Source: Ectopseudomonas mendocina
Lineage (GTDB): Bacteria; Pseudomonadota; Gammaproteobacteria; Pseudomonadales; Pseudomonadaceae
Assembly (NCBI RefSeq): GCF_016008875.1
Contig: NZ_JADTQG010000004.1
Coordinates: 124,001 to 188,000 of the forward strand
Reading direction: 5' to 3'
DNA: 64,000 bases
The notes beneath the pieces were generated by a model. That model was not told the DNA's origin and searched no databases. It was given only the letters and a program-made list of their open reading frames with translations. How positions within the stretch are numbered: position 1 is the first letter of the stretch; every line of letters begins with the position of its first letter. This document shows, in pieces, positions 40,945 to 51,436 of the stretch. A program made the translations under genes and the position numbers.

Positions 40945-42228
40945 ATGCTCATCGCCGTCGCCATCTTTCTGTTCACCCTGATCCTGGTCATCTGGCAGCC
41001 ACGAGGCCTGGGCGTCGGCTGGAGCGCCTCGCTCGGCGCCGTGCTGGCCCTGGCCGCCGGCGTGGTCAGCTTCGCCGACATCCCCACTGTGTGGGACATC
41101 GTGTGGAACGCCACAGCGACCTTCATCGCCGTGATCATCATCAGCCTGCTGCTCGATGAAGCCGGCTTCTTCGAGTGGGCGGCGCTGCACGTGGCGCGCT
41201 GGGCCAATGGCAGCGGCGCGCGTCTGTTCGCCTTCAGCATCCTGCTCGGCGCGGCGGTGTCGGCGCTGTTCGCCAACGACGGCGCGGCGTTGATCCTCAC
41301 CCCCATCGTGATCTCTATGTTGCTGGCGCTGCGCTTCTCGCCGGCCTCGACCCTGGCCTTCGTCATGGCCGCCGGCTTTATCGCCGACACCGCCAGCCTG
41401 CCGCTGGTGGTGTCGAACCTGGTCAACATCGTCTCGGCCGACTACTTCGACATCGGCTTCGGCGCCTACGCGGCGGTGATGGTGCCGGTGAACCTGGTCA
41501 GCGTCGCCGCCACCCTGCTGGTGCTGTGGCTGTTCTTCCGCCGCGACATTCCGGCGCGCTACGAGGTGGCGGCGCTGCAGGCGCCGAGCCAGGCGATCCG
41601 CGACCTCAGCACCTTCAAGGTCGGTTGGGCGGTGCTGCTGGCACTGCTGGTCGGGCTGTTTGCCCTGGAGCCCATGGGCATCCCCATCAGCGCCGTGGCG
41701 GCAGCCTGCGCCGCACTGCTGTTCGCGGTCGCCGCGCGTGGCAAGCGCATCGCCACCGGCAAGGTGCTGCGCGAGGCGCCCTGGCAGGTGGTGATCTTCT
41801 CCCTCGGCATGTACCTGGTGGTGTACGGCCTGAGCAATGCCGGCCTGACCGCCGAGCTGACGCGCCTGCTCGACGCCTTCGCCGGCTACGGCATCTGGGG
41901 CGCGGCGCTGGGCACCGGCCTGCTCAGCGCGCTGCTGTCGTCGCTAATGAACAACATGCCCAGCGTGCTGATCGGCGCACTGGCCATCGACGCCAGCCAG
42001 GCCAGCGGCGCGGTGCGTGAGGCGATGATCTACGCCAACGTGATCGGCTGTGACCTGGGGCCGAAAATCACGCCCATCGGCAGCCTGGCCACCCTGCTCT
42101 GGCTGCACGTTCTGGCGCGCAAGGGCATCCGCGTGACCTGGGGTTACTACTTCAAGGTCGGCATAGTGCTCACCCTGCCGGTGCTGCTGCTCACCCTTTC
42201 GGCCCTGGCCCTACGCCTGAGCCTCTGA
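40945..42228 (+). CDS. arsB: ArsB arsenite efflux permease
   Basis: A 427-residue membrane protein with about 11 hydrophobic segments. The ArsB family core [27 protein letters not shown] and [21 protein letters not shown] is intact. Pumps arsenite or antimonite out, driven by the proton motive force, as there is no arsA. It follows arsR by 9 nt and precedes arsC by 14 nt, in the operon order arsR-arsB-arsC-arsH. Confidence 0.93.
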   Translation: MLIAVAIFLFTLILVIWQPRGLGVGWSASLGAVLALAAGVVSFADIPTVWDIVWNATATFIAVIIISLLLDEAGFFEWAALHVARWANGSGARLFAFSILLGAAVSALFANDGAALILTPIVISMLLALRFSPASTLAFVMAAGFIADTASLPLVVSNLVNIVSADYFDIGFGAYAAVMVPVNLVSVAATLLVLWLFFRRDIPARYEVAALQAPSQAIRDLSTFKVGWAVLLALLVGLFALEPMGIPISAVAAACAALLFAVAARGKRIATGKVLREAPWQVVIFSLGMYLVVYGLSNAGLTAELTRLLDAFAGYGIWGAALGTGLLSALLSSLMNNMPSVLIGALAIDASQASGAVREAMIYANVIGCDLGPKITPIGSLATLLWLHVLARKGIRVTWGYYFKVGIVLTLPVLLLTLSALALRLSL

Positions 42229-42242
42229 CCTGGAGCCTTCCG

Positions 42243-42713
42243 ATGAAAGTCCTGTTCATGTGCACGGCCAATAGTTGCCGCAGCATCCTCTCCGAAGCCA
42301 TGTTCAACCACCTGGCGCCCAGCGAGCACCAGGCAGTGAGCTCGGGCAGCTTCCCGCGCGGTGAGGTGCTGCCGCGCACTCTAGTGACCCTGCGCGAGGC
42401 TGGCATAACCACCGAGGGCCTGAGCAGCAAGGGCAACGACGCCTTCGAAGCTTGCCCGCCGGATATCGTCATCACCGTCTGCGACAAGGCAGCCGGCGAA
42501 GCATGCCCGGTGTACTTCGGCCCGGCGCTTAAAGCCCACTGGGGCCTGGAAGATCCGTCCCACGTGGAAGGCGACGAGGCCAGCATCGACGCCGCGTTCC
42601 AGGCCACCCTGGCGCATATCGAACGACGCTGCCGCGCCTTCCTCGCCCTGCCCCTGGCGGACATGAGCCGCGGCGAGTTGCAGCAGGCGCTCAACCGTAT
42701 CGGCCAGGAGTGA
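42243..42713 (+). CDS. arsC: Arsenate reductase, thioredoxin-coupled low-MW-phosphatase type
   Basis: A 156-residue reductase with the P-loop CTANSCRS (Cys7 nucleophile) and the later redox cysteines in [17 protein letters not shown]. This is the thioredoxin-linked ArsC family rather than the glutaredoxin-linked type. Reduces arsenate to arsenite for ArsB export. Preceded by GGAG and in operon order after arsB. Confidence 0.9.
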   Translation: MKVLFMCTANSCRSILSEAMFNHLAPSEHQAVSSGSFPRGEVLPRTLVTLREAGITTEGLSSKGNDAFEACPPDIVITVCDKAAGEACPVYFGPALKAHWGLEDPSHVEGDEASIDAAFQATLAHIERRCRAFLALPLADMSRGELQQALNRIGQE

Positions 42714-42723
42714 GGACACACGC

Positions 42724-43413
42724 ATGAACGACGACCTGCTCAATCTCGACCTAGGCCTGTTGCCGGCCCAACCCAGCGACGCAGCCCCGGCGCCGCGCAT
42801 CCTGCTGCTGTACGGCTCCACCCGGCCGCGCTCGTTCAGCCGCCTGCTGGTGCAGGAAGCGGCGCGCCTGCTGCAGCACCTGGGTTGCGAGACGCGCATC
42901 TTCGATCCGTCCGGCCTGCCCCTGCCGGACGATGCCCCGGTCGAGCATCCAAAGGTGCAGGAGCTGCGCGAGCTGATGCAGTGGTCGGAAGGCCAGGTGT
43001 GGTGCTCGCCGGAACGCCACGGTGCCCTGTCGGCGGTGTTCAAGGCGCAGATCGACTGGGTGCCGCTGGCCATGGGCGCGGTGCGCCCGACCCAGGGCAA
43101 GACCCTGGCGGTGATGCAGGTCTGCGGCGGCTCGCAGTCGTTCAACGTGGTCAATCAGTTGCGCGTACTCGGCCGCTGGATGCGCATGTTCACCATCCCC
43201 AACCAGTCGTCGGTACCCAAGGCCTTTCTCGAATTCGGCGATGACGACCGCATGCAGCCGTCGCCGTACTACGACCGCCTGGTGGACGTAATGGAAGAGC
43301 TGGTGCGCTTCACCTGGCTGCTACGCGACCATCCCGAGCTGGTGGACCGCTATTCCGAGCGCAAGGAGTCGGCAGAGGCGCTGTCGCAGCGGGTCAATCA
43401 GCGCAGCATCTGA
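42724..43413 (+). CDS. arsH: ArsH NADPH-dependent FMN oxidoreductase
   Basis: A 229-residue flavodoxin-like protein. The FMN-binding start [26 protein letters not shown] is typical of ArsH, as are [23 protein letters not shown] and [24 protein letters not shown]. ArsH oxidises trivalent organoarsenicals to less toxic forms. It follows arsC by 10 nt and is the last gene of the operon. Confidence 0.92.
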   Translation: MNDDLLNLDLGLLPAQPSDAAPAPRILLLYGSTRPRSFSRLLVQEAARLLQHLGCETRIFDPSGLPLPDDAPVEHPKVQELRELMQWSEGQVWCSPERHGALSAVFKAQIDWVPLAMGAVRPTQGKTLAVMQVCGGSQSFNVVNQLRVLGRWMRMFTIPNQSSVPKAFLEFGDDDRMQPSPYYDRLVDVMEELVRFTWLLRDHPELVDRYSERKESAEALSQRVNQRSI

Positions 43414-43430
43414 AACGACAATCGCGGCTG

Positions 43431-43480
43431 CGACTGCATGGATGCAGGAGGTAGAGCGAAGCAGGATGCCAGAGCCGAAA
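43431..43480. repeat. 50-bp dispersed repeat, second copy
   Basis: Identical to 9704-9753 except one base (GATGCAGG versus GGTGCAGG). It is followed by a CCGCTCCTACG REP arm, as the other copy is followed by CCCCTCCCAC. Confidence 0.8.
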
Positions 43481-43512
43481 GCCGCTCCTACGCAGTCGAG
43501 CGGCATGCCTTA

Positions 43513-43890
43513 TCAGGCAGCCGCGACGTAGAGCGGCGAGGCCGCCAGGTACAGCGCCACCAGTAGCACGCCCAAGATCAGCGCATTGAGTTGAATTCGC
43601 CGGACCTTGCTCAGGCCGGCAAACTCCTTGGCGACGCTCAACACGAAGATGGCGCCTACCACGAGCATGGCCGGCATGGAGACCAGCGTGTCGGCCAGCC
43701 AGCTGTTCATCAGTCGCTCGCTGCTCGGGTAGAACTCCTGACTGATGGCCATGTAGCTGGGCCTGGCGCTGACCATGCCCCAGTAGGCTGCCAAGGTGAT
43801 CAACTGCAGCAGGAGCAATGCCAGATTGCACAGCGTCTTCAAGCGCGGAAAACGGCCTCGATCACGGTTAGCCACAGAGCATGCTCCCAT
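43513..43890 (-). CDS. Small inner-membrane protein, unknown
   Basis: A 125-residue protein with about three hydrophobic segments (LKTLCNLALLLLQLITLAAYWGM; MPAMLVVGAIFVLSVA; LNALILGVLLVALYLAASPLYVA). No family recognised. The ATG at 43,890 (MGACSVANRDR) is a guess; an in-frame start at 43,932 exists, and neither ribosome site is strong. Located between ars and cyo without operon partners. Confidence 0.6.
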   Translation of the reverse strand: MGACSVANRDRGRFPRLKTLCNLALLLLQLITLAAYWGMVSARPSYMAISQEFYPSSERLMNSWLADTLVSMPAMLVVGAIFVLSVAKEFAGLSKVRRIQLNALILGVLLVALYLAASPLYVAAA

Positions 43891-44055
43891 TCTGGGTCTG
43901 CCACACCGTTTCGCGCCGATACTGATGGCCACGATCGTCCATTACATGTTCCCTATGCTGACGAGGATCAACCGCAAAGCTTGAACCAATGCACCCCGAT
44001 TTACCATGAAGAGGCATACAAACAGCCTCGTGCCTGGATGCCCAAAAGCATCAAC

Positions 44056-44328
44056 CTAGCTGCCGCACAATCCTCCATCAGAGAACGGACAGATGACCAT
44101 GTAGGAAATAAGAAATACAGGAATGGCTACAACTGCAACCACCACAGAGACAGCGCCAAGAGCAAGTTGCTCGCCCACACCGGGCTCTGACTTTGGCGTG
44201 TCTTGCTGGCAGCTCTCTACCTCATGGCATGTCTGCACAGCTTCCGGCTTTTGCTCGTTCTGTCGCTGAGCACAGCCCATCAGGCTGACTATCAACAACG
44301 CAACCAACAATGAACGCAACAACGTCAT
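44056..44328 (-). CDS. Small lipoprotein with a C-terminal membrane segment
   Basis: A 90-residue lipoprotein: MTLLRSLLVALLIVSLMGCAQ gives a lipobox (LMGC, Cys19). Cys33 and Cys40 in TCHEVESCQ and two further Cys near the end (ICPFSDGGLCGS) suggest disulfides. A hydrophobic stretch (about 55-80) precedes the C-terminus. GGGAGG lies just before the ATG. Unknown function; single gene. Confidence 0.68.
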   Translation of the reverse strand: MTLLRSLLVALLIVSLMGCAQRQNEQKPEAVQTCHEVESCQQDTPKSEPGVGEQLALGAVSVVVAVVAIPVFLISYMVICPFSDGGLCGS

Positions 44329-44572
44329 GGAACCTCCCTGTCAATCTACTGAGCACCTTCCGCTACGCATGGTTTTTCCATGCTTGCAGATAGAACGCCT
44401 CTGTCCCTGCGAGGAGCGAGCACCGTAGTTCAGATGCAATCTGCCAGCAAGACCATCTCTGGCGAACTGACTCACAGAGTCGCCACAACAAATGCAAATG
44501 CTGCCGGTTTGGGGAAGGGAAAAGAAAGGGAGAAACATGGACAGCCCGAAGGCCATCCACGCTTACGCTCAA

Positions 44573-44608
44573 CCACAGGTGGATCACGCTTCATCGATCC
44601 ACCTGTGG
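44573..44608. repeat. Perfect 13-bp hairpin, GGTGGATC/GATCCACC family
   Basis: CCACAGGTGGATC (44,573-44,585) pairs perfectly with GATCCACCTGTGG (44,596-44,608) across 10 nt. This is a common Pseudomonas intergenic repeat. The 366-bp gap 44,329-44,694 also holds a CGGCTAAAGCCCCTCCCAC REP arm at about 44,666-44,686; no gene is seen in it. Confidence 0.7.
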
Positions 44609-44694
44609 TGAATGTAAAGAGCGGTATTACAGTCCCCGTGAGAGGCGCTTCAGCGACGACAGTCGCGGCTAAAGCCCCTCCCACAGAGCCAGGA

Positions 44695-45651
44695 TCAGAT
44701 ACCGGCGACCACCGCGCAGATACCCTGCGCACTACCGGCGAACTGGCTGCACAGGTGATTGATGGAGGTCACCAATACCTGCTCGGGCGAGGAGATGAAA
44801 TCCACCGACATCATCACGCTGAGCATGGTGATACTGATGATGGAGAAGGTGAACAGCTTGCGTGCCCACACTCGATCATCGGCGGCCTTGTAGCCCGACA
44901 CGCCCATCCACAGCCAGTAGGCACCGCTGAGCGCGGCGACCACGAAGTAGCTGTAGCCGGCGTAGCCGCTGAGCGTCAGCATCAGGGTCGCGACCACGAA
45001 GGCGGCGATGTACAGCACGATCTGCCGCTTGGCAGCCGAGATCCCCTTGATGACGGGCAGCACCGGGATGTTCGCGGCCTGGTAGTCATTGAAACGGAAG
45101 ATGGCGATGGCATAGGAATGCGGCATTTGCCACAGGCTGAAGATCAACAACAGGATGGCCGCGCCAGCATCGAACTCGTTGCTCACCGCGCAGTAGCCGA
45201 CCACGGGCGGTGCCGCCCCCGACAGGCTACCGACCAGGGTGCCATACACCGAGCCACGCTTGAGCCACAGGCTGTAGAGGCCGACGTAGACCACGAAGCC
45301 CATCAGCACCAGCATCACCGCCAGGGTGTTGGTGGCGGCGTACAGCACGGCCACCCCCGCCACACCCAGCCCGCAGGCATAGACGATGGCGTGCACAGGG
45401 GGCACCAGCCCCTGCGCCAGGACGCGATTACGCGTGCGCTCCATCTTCTGGTCGATGTCCCTGTCGATGTAGTTGTTGAACACGCAGCCTGAGGCGATCA
45501 CCAGGGAAACCCCCAGCGCTGTCGCGAGGAACAGCGCCAGGTTCGCATCGCCGCGCGAAGCCAGGAAGAAACCACCCGTCACGGAAATCAGATTGCCGAA
45601 GACGATGCCCGGCTTGGCGAGGTTGAGGTACTGCTTCAGGAGCGCCAGCAT
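44695..45651 (-). CDS. cyoE: Protohaem IX farnesyltransferase (haem o synthase)
   Basis: A 318-residue membrane enzyme that adds a farnesyl group to haem b, making haem o for the CyoB binuclear site. The prenyl-diphosphate-binding motif [17 protein letters not shown] (about 60-76) and the second acidic segment around YCAVSNEFD are present, with about nine hydrophobic segments. Its ATG (45,651) overlaps the cyoD stop by 1 nt. Slightly longer than E. coli CyoE (296) by a C-terminal extension of about 20 residues. Last gene of the cyo operon. Confidence 0.93.
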   Translation of the reverse strand: MLALLKQYLNLAKPGIVFGNLISVTGGFFLASRGDANLALFLATALGVSLVIASGCVFNNYIDRDIDQKMERTRNRVLAQGLVPPVHAIVYACGLGVAGVAVLYAATNTLAVMLVLMGFVVYVGLYSLWLKRGSVYGTLVGSLSGAAPPVVGYCAVSNEFDAGAAILLLIFSLWQMPHSYAIAIFRFNDYQAANIPVLPVIKGISAAKRQIVLYIAAFVVATLMLTLSGYAGYSYFVVAALSGAYWLWMGVSGYKAADDRVWARKLFTFSIISITMLSVMMSVDFISSPEQVLVTSINHLCSQFAGSAQGICAVVAGI

Positions 45652-45992
45652 CAGTTGATCATCATGTGATAGTGCATGCTCCACATGATCCAGACCGACA
45701 GGCCGACCACGAACGCAATGATCAGCACGGTGAAGATCATCGAAACGACGTTCCAGCGGCCTTCCGCGTCGGTCTTCATGTGCAGGAAGTACACGAGGTG
45801 GACGAGCACCTGCACCAGACCGAAGAGCACCACGGTGATCAGCGTCGCGCCGCGGCTCAGGCCCAACAGCTCAGGGTGCATGACCAGAGCGAACGGAATC
45901 ACCGTGAGAATCACCGACAGGATGAAACCGGTCAGGTAATCCTTGAAGCCCACATGGCTGTCATGCGCGACGTGAATGTCTTGGTGAGCCAT
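45651..45992 (-). CDS. cyoD: Cytochrome bo3 ubiquinol oxidase subunit IV
   Basis: A 113-residue subunit with three hydrophobic segments (about 21-41, 48-69 and 83-103) and a His-rich N-terminus ([19 protein letters not shown]). It assists assembly of the CuB site. The gene overlaps cyoC and cyoE by 1 nt each, so expression is tightly coupled. Length matches E. coli CyoD (109). Confidence 0.93.
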   Translation of the reverse strand: MAHQDIHVAHDSHVGFKDYLTGFILSVILTVIPFALVMHPELLGLSRGATLITVVLFGLVQVLVHLVYFLHMKTDAEGRWNVVSMIFTVLIIAFVVGLSVWIMWSMHYHMMIN

Positions 45993-46618
45993 TACAGCAC
46001 CCCCATCAGGTAGACGACGGTAAATACGCAGATCCACACCACGTCGAGGAAGTGCCAGAACAGGCTGAGCAGTCCCACGCGGGTTTTGTTGGTGTCGGTC
46101 AGGCCACGGCTGCCAACCTGGAACATCAGCACCAGCATCCACAGCAGACCGGCACTGACGTGCAGGCCGTGGGTGCCGACCAGGGTGAAGAACGCCGACC
46201 AGTAAGCGCTGACCTGCGGCCCGGCGCCTTCATGGATCAGGTGACGGAACTCGTACAGCTCGATGCTGATGAATGCCGCGCCGAACAGGAAGGTGATACC
46301 CAGCCAGCGCAGCACCGCGCCCTTGTCGCCACGGTAGGTGGCGAGCATGGCCATGCCGTAGGTGATACTGGAAAACAGCAGCGCGAAGGTTTCCACCAGC
46401 ACCAGGTGCAGGCCGCCACCGAGCATTTCCTTGGCGGTGGGACCACCGGCGAAGGAATTGCTCAGCACCGCGAAGGTGGCGAACACCGTGGCGAAGATCA
46501 GCAGGTCGGTCATCAGGTAGACCCAGAAGCCGAACAGCTTGATTCCACTGGTGTCGTGGTGGTGCTCATAGCCGTGGCCATGAGCGTCATGTGGAAAATG
46601 AGGTTCGTAAGCGGTCAT
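45992..46618 (-). CDS. cyoC: Cytochrome bo3 ubiquinol oxidase subunit III
   Basis: A 208-residue membrane subunit with five hydrophobic segments: [71 protein letters not shown] and [17 protein letters not shown]. The E-x6-H-type GTHGLH motif of subunit III is present. Its N-terminus is His-rich ([13 protein letters not shown]). ATG 46,618, two bases after the cyoB stop; overlaps cyoD by 1 nt. Confidence 0.94.
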   Translation of the reverse strand: MTAYEPHFPHDAHGHGYEHHHDTSGIKLFGFWVYLMTDLLIFATVFATFAVLSNSFAGGPTAKEMLGGGLHLVLVETFALLFSSITYGMAMLATYRGDKGAVLRWLGITFLFGAAFISIELYEFRHLIHEGAGPQVSAYWSAFFTLVGTHGLHVSAGLLWMLVLMFQVGSRGLTDTNKTRVGLLSLFWHFLDVVWICVFTVVYLMGVL

Positions 46619-46620
46619 GG

Positions 46621-48609
46621 TTAGGCCTGTACGACTGCGTTGGCTTTGGTTTGGTGGTGCGCCTGCTCGATCCGCGCGATCTCTTCGGGCTGCACGTAAT
46701 AGTCGATGTCTTCGTCGTAGGAACGCACGATGAAGCTGACCACGGCACCGACCAGGCCAACGATGGCCAGCCACCAGATGTGCCAGATCATGGCGAAGCC
46801 GAAGGCGATGACGAACGCCGAGACGACCAGGCCGTTACCGGTGTTCTTCGGCATATGGATCGGCTCGTAGTGCTCCGGCGCAGGCATCAGCTCGACACCG
46901 TTCTTCTTCGCCTCATAGAAGGCGTCGATCTTGTCCGCCGTCGGAATGACCGCGAAGTTGTAGAACGGTGGCGGCGAGGACGTCGCCCACTCCAGGGTGC
47001 GGCCATCCCACGGATCGCCGCTCACGTCGACGTTCTCCTTGCGCTTGATGTAGCTGGTGACGAACTGCACCACGGTGAACACGATGCCGATACCGATCAG
47101 CACGGCGCCGACCACGGCCACCTGCACCCACGGCACCCAGGCCGGGTTGTCGAAGTGGTTGAGGCGACGGGTCATGCCCATGAAGCCCAGCACGTACAGC
47201 GGCATGAAGGCGAAGTAGAAGCCGATCAGCCAGCACCAGAAGGAGTAACGGCCGAAGCGGTCGAGCAACTTGAAGCCGAAGGCTTTCGGGAACCAGTAGA
47301 TGATGCCGGCCAGGTAGCCGAACACCGCACCGCCGATGATCACGTTGTGGAAGTGGGCGATCAAAAACAGGCTGTTGTGCAGCACGAAGTCCGCCGCCGG
47401 TACCGCCATCAGCACGCCGGTCATGCCGCCGATGGAGAAGGTCACGAGGAAGCCCAGGGTCATCCAGGTCATGGCGTTCAGTTGCAAACGGCCACGGAAG
47501 ATGGTGAACAGCCAGGTGAAGATCTTCACCCCGGTGGGGATGGCGATGATCGAGGTCATGATGCCGAAGAAGGCGTTGACGCTGGCACCGGAACCCATGG
47601 TGAAGAAGTGGTGCAGCCATACCACGAACGACAGCACGCCGATGGCCGCGGTGGCCCAGACCATCGAGGCATAGCCGAACAGGGTCTTGCGCGAGAAGGT
47701 CGCGACCACTTCGGAGAACACGCCGAACGCCGGCAGGATCAGGATGTACACCTCCGGGTGGCCCCAGATCCAGAACAGGTTGGCGTACATCATCGGGTTG
47801 CCGCCCAGTTCATTGGTGAAGAAGTGGAAATCCAGGTAGCGGTCCAGCGACAGCATCGCCAGCGTCGCGGTCAGCGGAGGGAAGGCGCCGCAGATCAGCA
47901 CGCAGGTGACAAGGATGGTCCAGGTGAAGATCGGCATCTTCATCAGGCTCATGCCCGGTGCACGCATCTTGAGAATGGTAGCGATGAAGTTCACCCCCGT
48001 CAGGGTCGTGCCCAAGCCCGATAGCTGCATGCTCCAGATGTAGTAGTCCATCCCCACGCCGGGACTGTACTGAATCCCTGACAACGGCGGATAAGCCACC
48101 CAGCCGGTCTTGGCGAACTCGCCCAGGCCCAGCGACAGGTTGATCAGCAGCGCGCCGCCGACGAACAGCCAGAAGCTCAGCGAGTTCAGGTAGGGGAAGG
48201 CCACGTCACGTGCGCCGATCTGCAGCGGCACGACGATGTTCATCAGGCCGGTGACCAGTGGCATGGCCACGAAGATCAGCATGATGATGCCATGCGCGGT
48301 GAAGATCTGGTCGTAGTGCTCCGGCGGCAGGTAGCCCTGCCCGTCACCGTGGGCCATCGCCAGGTGGGTGCGCATCATGATGGCGTCGGCGAAGCCACGC
48401 ACCAGCATGACCAGCGCGACGAGGATGTACATCACGCCGATTTTCTTGTGGTCCACCGAGGTGAGCCACTCACTCCACAGGTAGCCCCACTTCTTGAAGT
48501 AGGTCACCGCCGCGAACAACGCCAGACCACCCAGCGCCACCATGGCCAGGGTGATCATGATGATGGGCTCGTGGTACGGAATCGCGTCCAGAGTCAGTTT
48601 TCCAAACAT
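46621..48609 (-). CDS. cyoB: Cytochrome bo3 ubiquinol oxidase subunit I
   Basis: A 662-residue catalytic subunit of a haem-copper oxidase. The CuB/Tyr motif [15 protein letters not shown], the two-His WLHHFFTMG and the HFHNVIIGG haem ligands are present. About 15 hydrophobic segments; length equals E. coli CyoB (663). It reduces oxygen to water using ubiquinol and pumps protons. ATG at 48,609, two bases after the cyoA stop. An upstream open extension (to 48,834) runs through cyoA and is a shadow. Confidence 0.96.
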   Translation of the reverse strand: MFGKLTLDAIPYHEPIIMITLAMVALGGLALFAAVTYFKKWGYLWSEWLTSVDHKKIGVMYILVALVMLVRGFADAIMMRTHLAMAHGDGQGYLPPEHYDQIFTAHGIIMLIFVAMPLVTGLMNIVVPLQIGARDVAFPYLNSLSFWLFVGGALLINLSLGLGEFAKTGWVAYPPLSGIQYSPGVGMDYYIWSMQLSGLGTTLTGVNFIATILKMRAPGMSLMKMPIFTWTILVTCVLICGAFPPLTATLAMLSLDRYLDFHFFTNELGGNPMMYANLFWIWGHPEVYILILPAFGVFSEVVATFSRKTLFGYASMVWATAAIGVLSFVVWLHHFFTMGSGASVNAFFGIMTSIIAIPTGVKIFTWLFTIFRGRLQLNAMTWMTLGFLVTFSIGGMTGVLMAVPAADFVLHNSLFLIAHFHNVIIGGAVFGYLAGIIYWFPKAFGFKLLDRFGRYSFWCWLIGFYFAFMPLYVLGFMGMTRRLNHFDNPAWVPWVQVAVVGAVLIGIGIVFTVVQFVTSYIKRKENVDVSGDPWDGRTLEWATSSPPPFYNFAVIPTADKIDAFYEAKKNGVELMPAPEHYEPIHMPKNTGNGLVVSAFVIAFGFAMIWHIWWLAIVGLVGAVVSFIVRSYDEDIDYYVQPEEIARIEQAHHQTKANAVVQA

Positions 48610-48611
48610 AT

Positions 48612-49529
48612 TCACTCCTGCACCTCCGCTGCTTCGTGCATGGCCGTGCTGTGGGGATCTTTCAGGGTCACGTACTGCCCGATCACCTTGTTGAACAGGT
48701 TCGGTTCGACCTGGCCGAAGTAGCGGATCGGGTAGACCGGGTAACGGTGATGGACCATCTCGCCAGGCTCGCCCACCCGCTTGAAGGCGGCGAAGTCCAT
48801 GACCTCGGGGGATTGCTTGACCTTGTCGACCCACTGCGCGAACGCGTCATCGCTGACCGAGTGGGTGGTGAAGCGCATGGCAGAGAAGCCTTCGCCGCTG
48901 AAGTTGCCGGACTGGCCGAAGAACTTGCCCTGTTCGTTGGCGATCAGGTTGAGTTGAGTGCGCTGGCCGCCCATGGCGTAGATCATGCCGCCGAGCTGCG
49001 GGATCGACAGCGCGTTCATCACCGTGTCGGAGGTGATGTGGAAGGTCACCGGGGTCTTCTCCGGAATCACCAGTTCATTGACCACGGCCACGCCCTGGTC
49101 CGGGTAGATGAACAGCCATTTCCAGTCGAGCGAGACGACTTCGATGTTCAGCGCCGGCTTGTCCGATTCGATCGGGCGATAGGGGTCGAGCGAATGCGAG
49201 GTTTGCCAGATGATGACCGCCAGAACGGCGACGATGATCAGGGGAACGCCCCAGACGACCAGCTCGATCTTGTGCGAATGTGCCCAGTCGGGCATGTAGG
49301 TGGCCTTCTCGTTCGACTCGCGATAACGCCAGCCAAACAGGAAGGTCATGATGATCACGGGTACCACCACGATCAGCATGAGTCCGATGGAGATCAGGAT
49401 GAGGTTGCCCTGCTCGACACCGATCTGCCCTTTCGAGTTGAACAGTGCCCAGTCACATCCACCGAGCGCCGAGAAGGCAATCGCCATCACCAGCCAGCGC
49501 ACACAACGATGGTATTTCTCTTCTTTCAT
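48612..49529 (-). CDS. cyoA: Cytochrome bo3 ubiquinol oxidase subunit II
   Basis: A 305-residue lipoprotein subunit: the signal ends in ALGGC (lipobox Cys at about 25), two hydrophobic segments follow (about 41-63 and 84-107), then a periplasmic cupredoxin-like domain. The CuA cysteines are absent, as expected for a quinol (not cytochrome c) oxidase. First gene of cyoABCDE. The start at 49,529 is the only one that gives the lipoprotein signal; it is preceded by an 800-bp gene-free region. Confidence 0.94.
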   Translation of the reverse strand: MKEEKYHRCVRWLVMAIAFSALGGCDWALFNSKGQIGVEQGNLILISIGLMLIVVVPVIIMTFLFGWRYRESNEKATYMPDWAHSHKIELVVWGVPLIIVAVLAVIIWQTSHSLDPYRPIESDKPALNIEVVSLDWKWLFIYPDQGVAVVNELVIPEKTPVTFHITSDTVMNALSIPQLGGMIYAMGGQRTQLNLIANEQGKFFGQSGNFSGEGFSAMRFTTHSVSDDAFAQWVDKVKQSPEVMDFAAFKRVGEPGEMVHHRYPVYPIRYFGQVEPNLFNKVIGQYVTLKDPHSTAMHEAAEVQE

Positions 49530-49851
49530 GTCACGACCTTCAACTGAGTGAGCCCCACAATCGGCTTCAGTTGCCGTGCGGCCCATCGAGTAAAAGGCCG
49601 GCAGCGAGAACTCAGAGCTTGAGCATCCGTGCAAGCGAAGCGGTAAACCGTGGGAAGCGCGGATGTTGCAGGCTATGACCGCCTCGCACAATTAGTTAGC
49701 AGCCTACTTAAGGGGCGTTTTCCGCACTCGCTCGACATATTTCGCAACATATACGCAAAGATTTGAAACACTTTGCCGGGAGAAGCCGGCAAAGAAGCAA
49801 AGGGGTGCGACAAAAGATCACAGCCCCGGTTTAGAGCTTTTTGTCAGCAAA

Positions 49852-49865
49852 TTGACAGGAATCAA
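49852..49865. promoter_or_regulatory. Candidate Anr/FNR box upstream of cyoA
   Basis: TTGAC-AGGA-ATCAA matches TTGAT-N4-ATCAA at 9 of 10 defined positions. It is about 323 bp before the cyoA ATG, far but within the regulatory gap. In P. aeruginosa the cyo operon is repressed by ANR under low oxygen, so a site here is plausible. Confidence 0.4.
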
Positions 49866-50010
49866 TGACACGAAAGATGCTGTCCGCCGGCAGCGTGACA
49901 GGCCTTGACATTGAGAAAATTTCAAGAATTCACAATGCGCTGGTGAGAAGCGTCAGCCTTGCGAAAGGCTGAGCGCAGAGCGGGGTCAAATAGAGACAGA
50001 GGACAGCTGG

Positions 50011-50300
50011 TGTTGTAGCCCGGATGCAATCCGGGGCCATCGAGATCAGTCAAAAAGCATCGCGGCTGAAGCCGCTCCCACGGGACCTGTGAGCGCCTGC
50101 AAAGTGAGCGGCATTTCGTTTCAGCCGCGATAGCTTCGCCTAACTCGCATACAACCCGGAACGATTCGATAGTGCCCGGATTGCATCCGGGCTACGAAAC
50201 TGCAGCCGACAGGCGGCTTTTGTGGGAGGGGCTTTAGCCGCGACGAGCATCACGGCTGAAGCGGAAGCCTTTCCGCCGTTCCAGACATTCACCTATCCCG
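50011..50300. repeat. REP cluster in the cyo upstream gap
   Basis: REP arms at 50,015-50,036 (GTAGCCCGGATGCAATCCGGGG) and 50,175-50,195 (inverted CCCGGATTGCATCCGGGCTAC), a CGGCTGAAGCCGCTCCCACG unit at about 50,063-50,084, and a GTGGGAGGGGCTTTAGCCGCGAC unit from 50,221. The 806-bp region 49,530-50,335 otherwise shows no gene. Confidence 0.75.
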
Positions 50301-50335
50301 TAGGAGCGGCTTCACTTTACCTACTACCTACGCCA

Positions 50336-50911
50336 CTACTTCCACGCGCAATAACAGCCCACCGCCAACCCACTGGCCAGCGACACGTGGCGCCCCTGAG
50401 TCAGCGCATCGAGCACCGGTTCGACGAAGCTGTTGCTGGAGTTGCACACCAGCCCTTCGCTGTAAGGGCCGGCATAAGCCAGCTTGCCGTCGCGATCCCA
50501 GATCGCCAGGGCCGGGCTGGCGGGCAGCGACTCCATGCCCTCGATGCCCGGCAGAGGCTTCATCCGCCCACGCAGAAACGGCGCGATCTCACCTGTGCTA
50601 CCCGGCTTCTGCACGCTGTAGAACTCGACATCGGCGTTACGGTGCAGGCCGATCAGGTAGCGCAGGTGCGCGTCGGTTTCCGCGTTGCAGGGGCAGTCCG
50701 GGTCCCAGAAGTGCACCACGCGGATCGGCCCGGGGCCGGCCAGTTGAGGCGGCAGCTTCAACTCGCCCTGACCGAAGATCACCGTCTGCTCGGCATAGGG
50801 CCGCAAATATGCCGCGCCGCTAAGCCACCAGATCAACACGATTGCCGCCAACACCACGACAAAGAAGCCCAGCACAAAGTGCTTGAGCGTCAGGCGGCTG
50901 AACACACTCAT
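50336..50911 (-). CDS. Membrane-anchored thioredoxin-fold protein (DUF6436-like)
   Basis: A 191-residue protein with an N-terminal anchor (about 11-31; FVLGFFVVVLAAIVLIWWL) and a thioredoxin-like domain. The redox-site position reads FWDPDCPCN (CPC), not CxxC, and the fold continues ADVEFYSVQKPG and SPALAIWDRDGKLAYAGPY. Cys in LVCNSS and GCYC could form a second pair. It overlaps the upstream small-membrane-protein gene by 4 nt (ATGA). Possibly a periplasmic thiol or assembly factor; the family number is my tentative recollection. Confidence 0.75.
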   Translation of the reverse strand: MSVFSRLTLKHFVLGFFVVVLAAIVLIWWLSGAAYLRPYAEQTVIFGQGELKLPPQLAGPGPIRVVHFWDPDCPCNAETDAHLRYLIGLHRNADVEFYSVQKPGSTGEIAPFLRGRMKPLPGIEGMESLPASPALAIWDRDGKLAYAGPYSEGLVCNSSNSFVEPVLDALTQGRHVSLASGLAVGCYCAWK

Positions 50912-51177
50912 GGTTTTTCGCCGAACTTACGCAGGAACTGCTTCTCCATTTCCTGGCAACTTTCCACGGTGAAGGCACGCTCACTGTCGGTGCCCTTGCT
51001 GCGCTCCCAGCAGGCGGCGATGGCCGCGCGCTCACCCGCTTCAATCTCGCCACCCTGCGGGCGGGTGACGAAGTAGATAAAACCGGCAACCAACGAAATG
51101 ACAAACAGCAGCCCCACCACAAACAGCCCCAGGCAGCCACGGCGGCTCAGCCCAGCGCTTTCATCTTTTGCGCTCAT
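50908..51177 (-). CDS. Small single-pass membrane protein
   Basis: An 89-residue protein with one hydrophobic segment (about 13-37; RRGCLGLFVVGLLFVISLVAGFIYFV) and a charged C-terminal part, ERAAIAACWERSKGTDSERAFTVESCQEMEKQF, with two Cys 18 residues apart. Translationally coupled to the downstream thioredoxin-fold gene, so probably a partner or its redox client. No family recognised. Confidence 0.68.
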   Translation of the reverse strand: MSAKDESAGLSRRGCLGLFVVGLLFVISLVAGFIYFVTRPQGGEIEAGERAAIAACWERSKGTDSERAFTVESCQEMEKQFLRKFGEKP

Positions 51178-51235
51178 GTCTCACTTCAACCTTCACAGTG
51201 GAACCCACTTCGAATCGGGCGCCAGGCGCCCTACC

Positions 51236-51389
51236 AGGCCATTGAAAAACGTAGGCGAGGCAGGCAAGACAAGGCAAAAACGACCGAAAAAGCGCAGTTT
51301 ACGTGTTGTAAATGAGCATTTTGACTGGGCTCGCACACGAGGTCGTTTTTAACGCAGTATTGCCAACGCAGGTAGTTTTTCAACAACCT
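51236..51389. repeat. MITE-like element, copy B
   Basis: Diverged copy of the element at 22,046-22,203. Terminal repeats AGGCCATTGAAAAAC (51,236-51,250) and GTTTTTCAACAACCT (51,375-51,389), inner stem AAAAACGACC (51,276-51,285) with GGTCGTTTTT (51,341-51,350). The stem differs from copy A at three positions on each arm but still pairs perfectly. Confidence 0.75.
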
Positions 51390-51436
51390 GCTACCCTGCC
51401 GCGCCGGCCCGGGCAGTACAGCCCAGGCCACGCCGA

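Noticed and set aside
46591..48024. A 477-codon plus-strand open frame opposite cyoB
   Set aside because: Shadow with His/Asp/Glu/Arg-rich content; cyoB explains the region fully.
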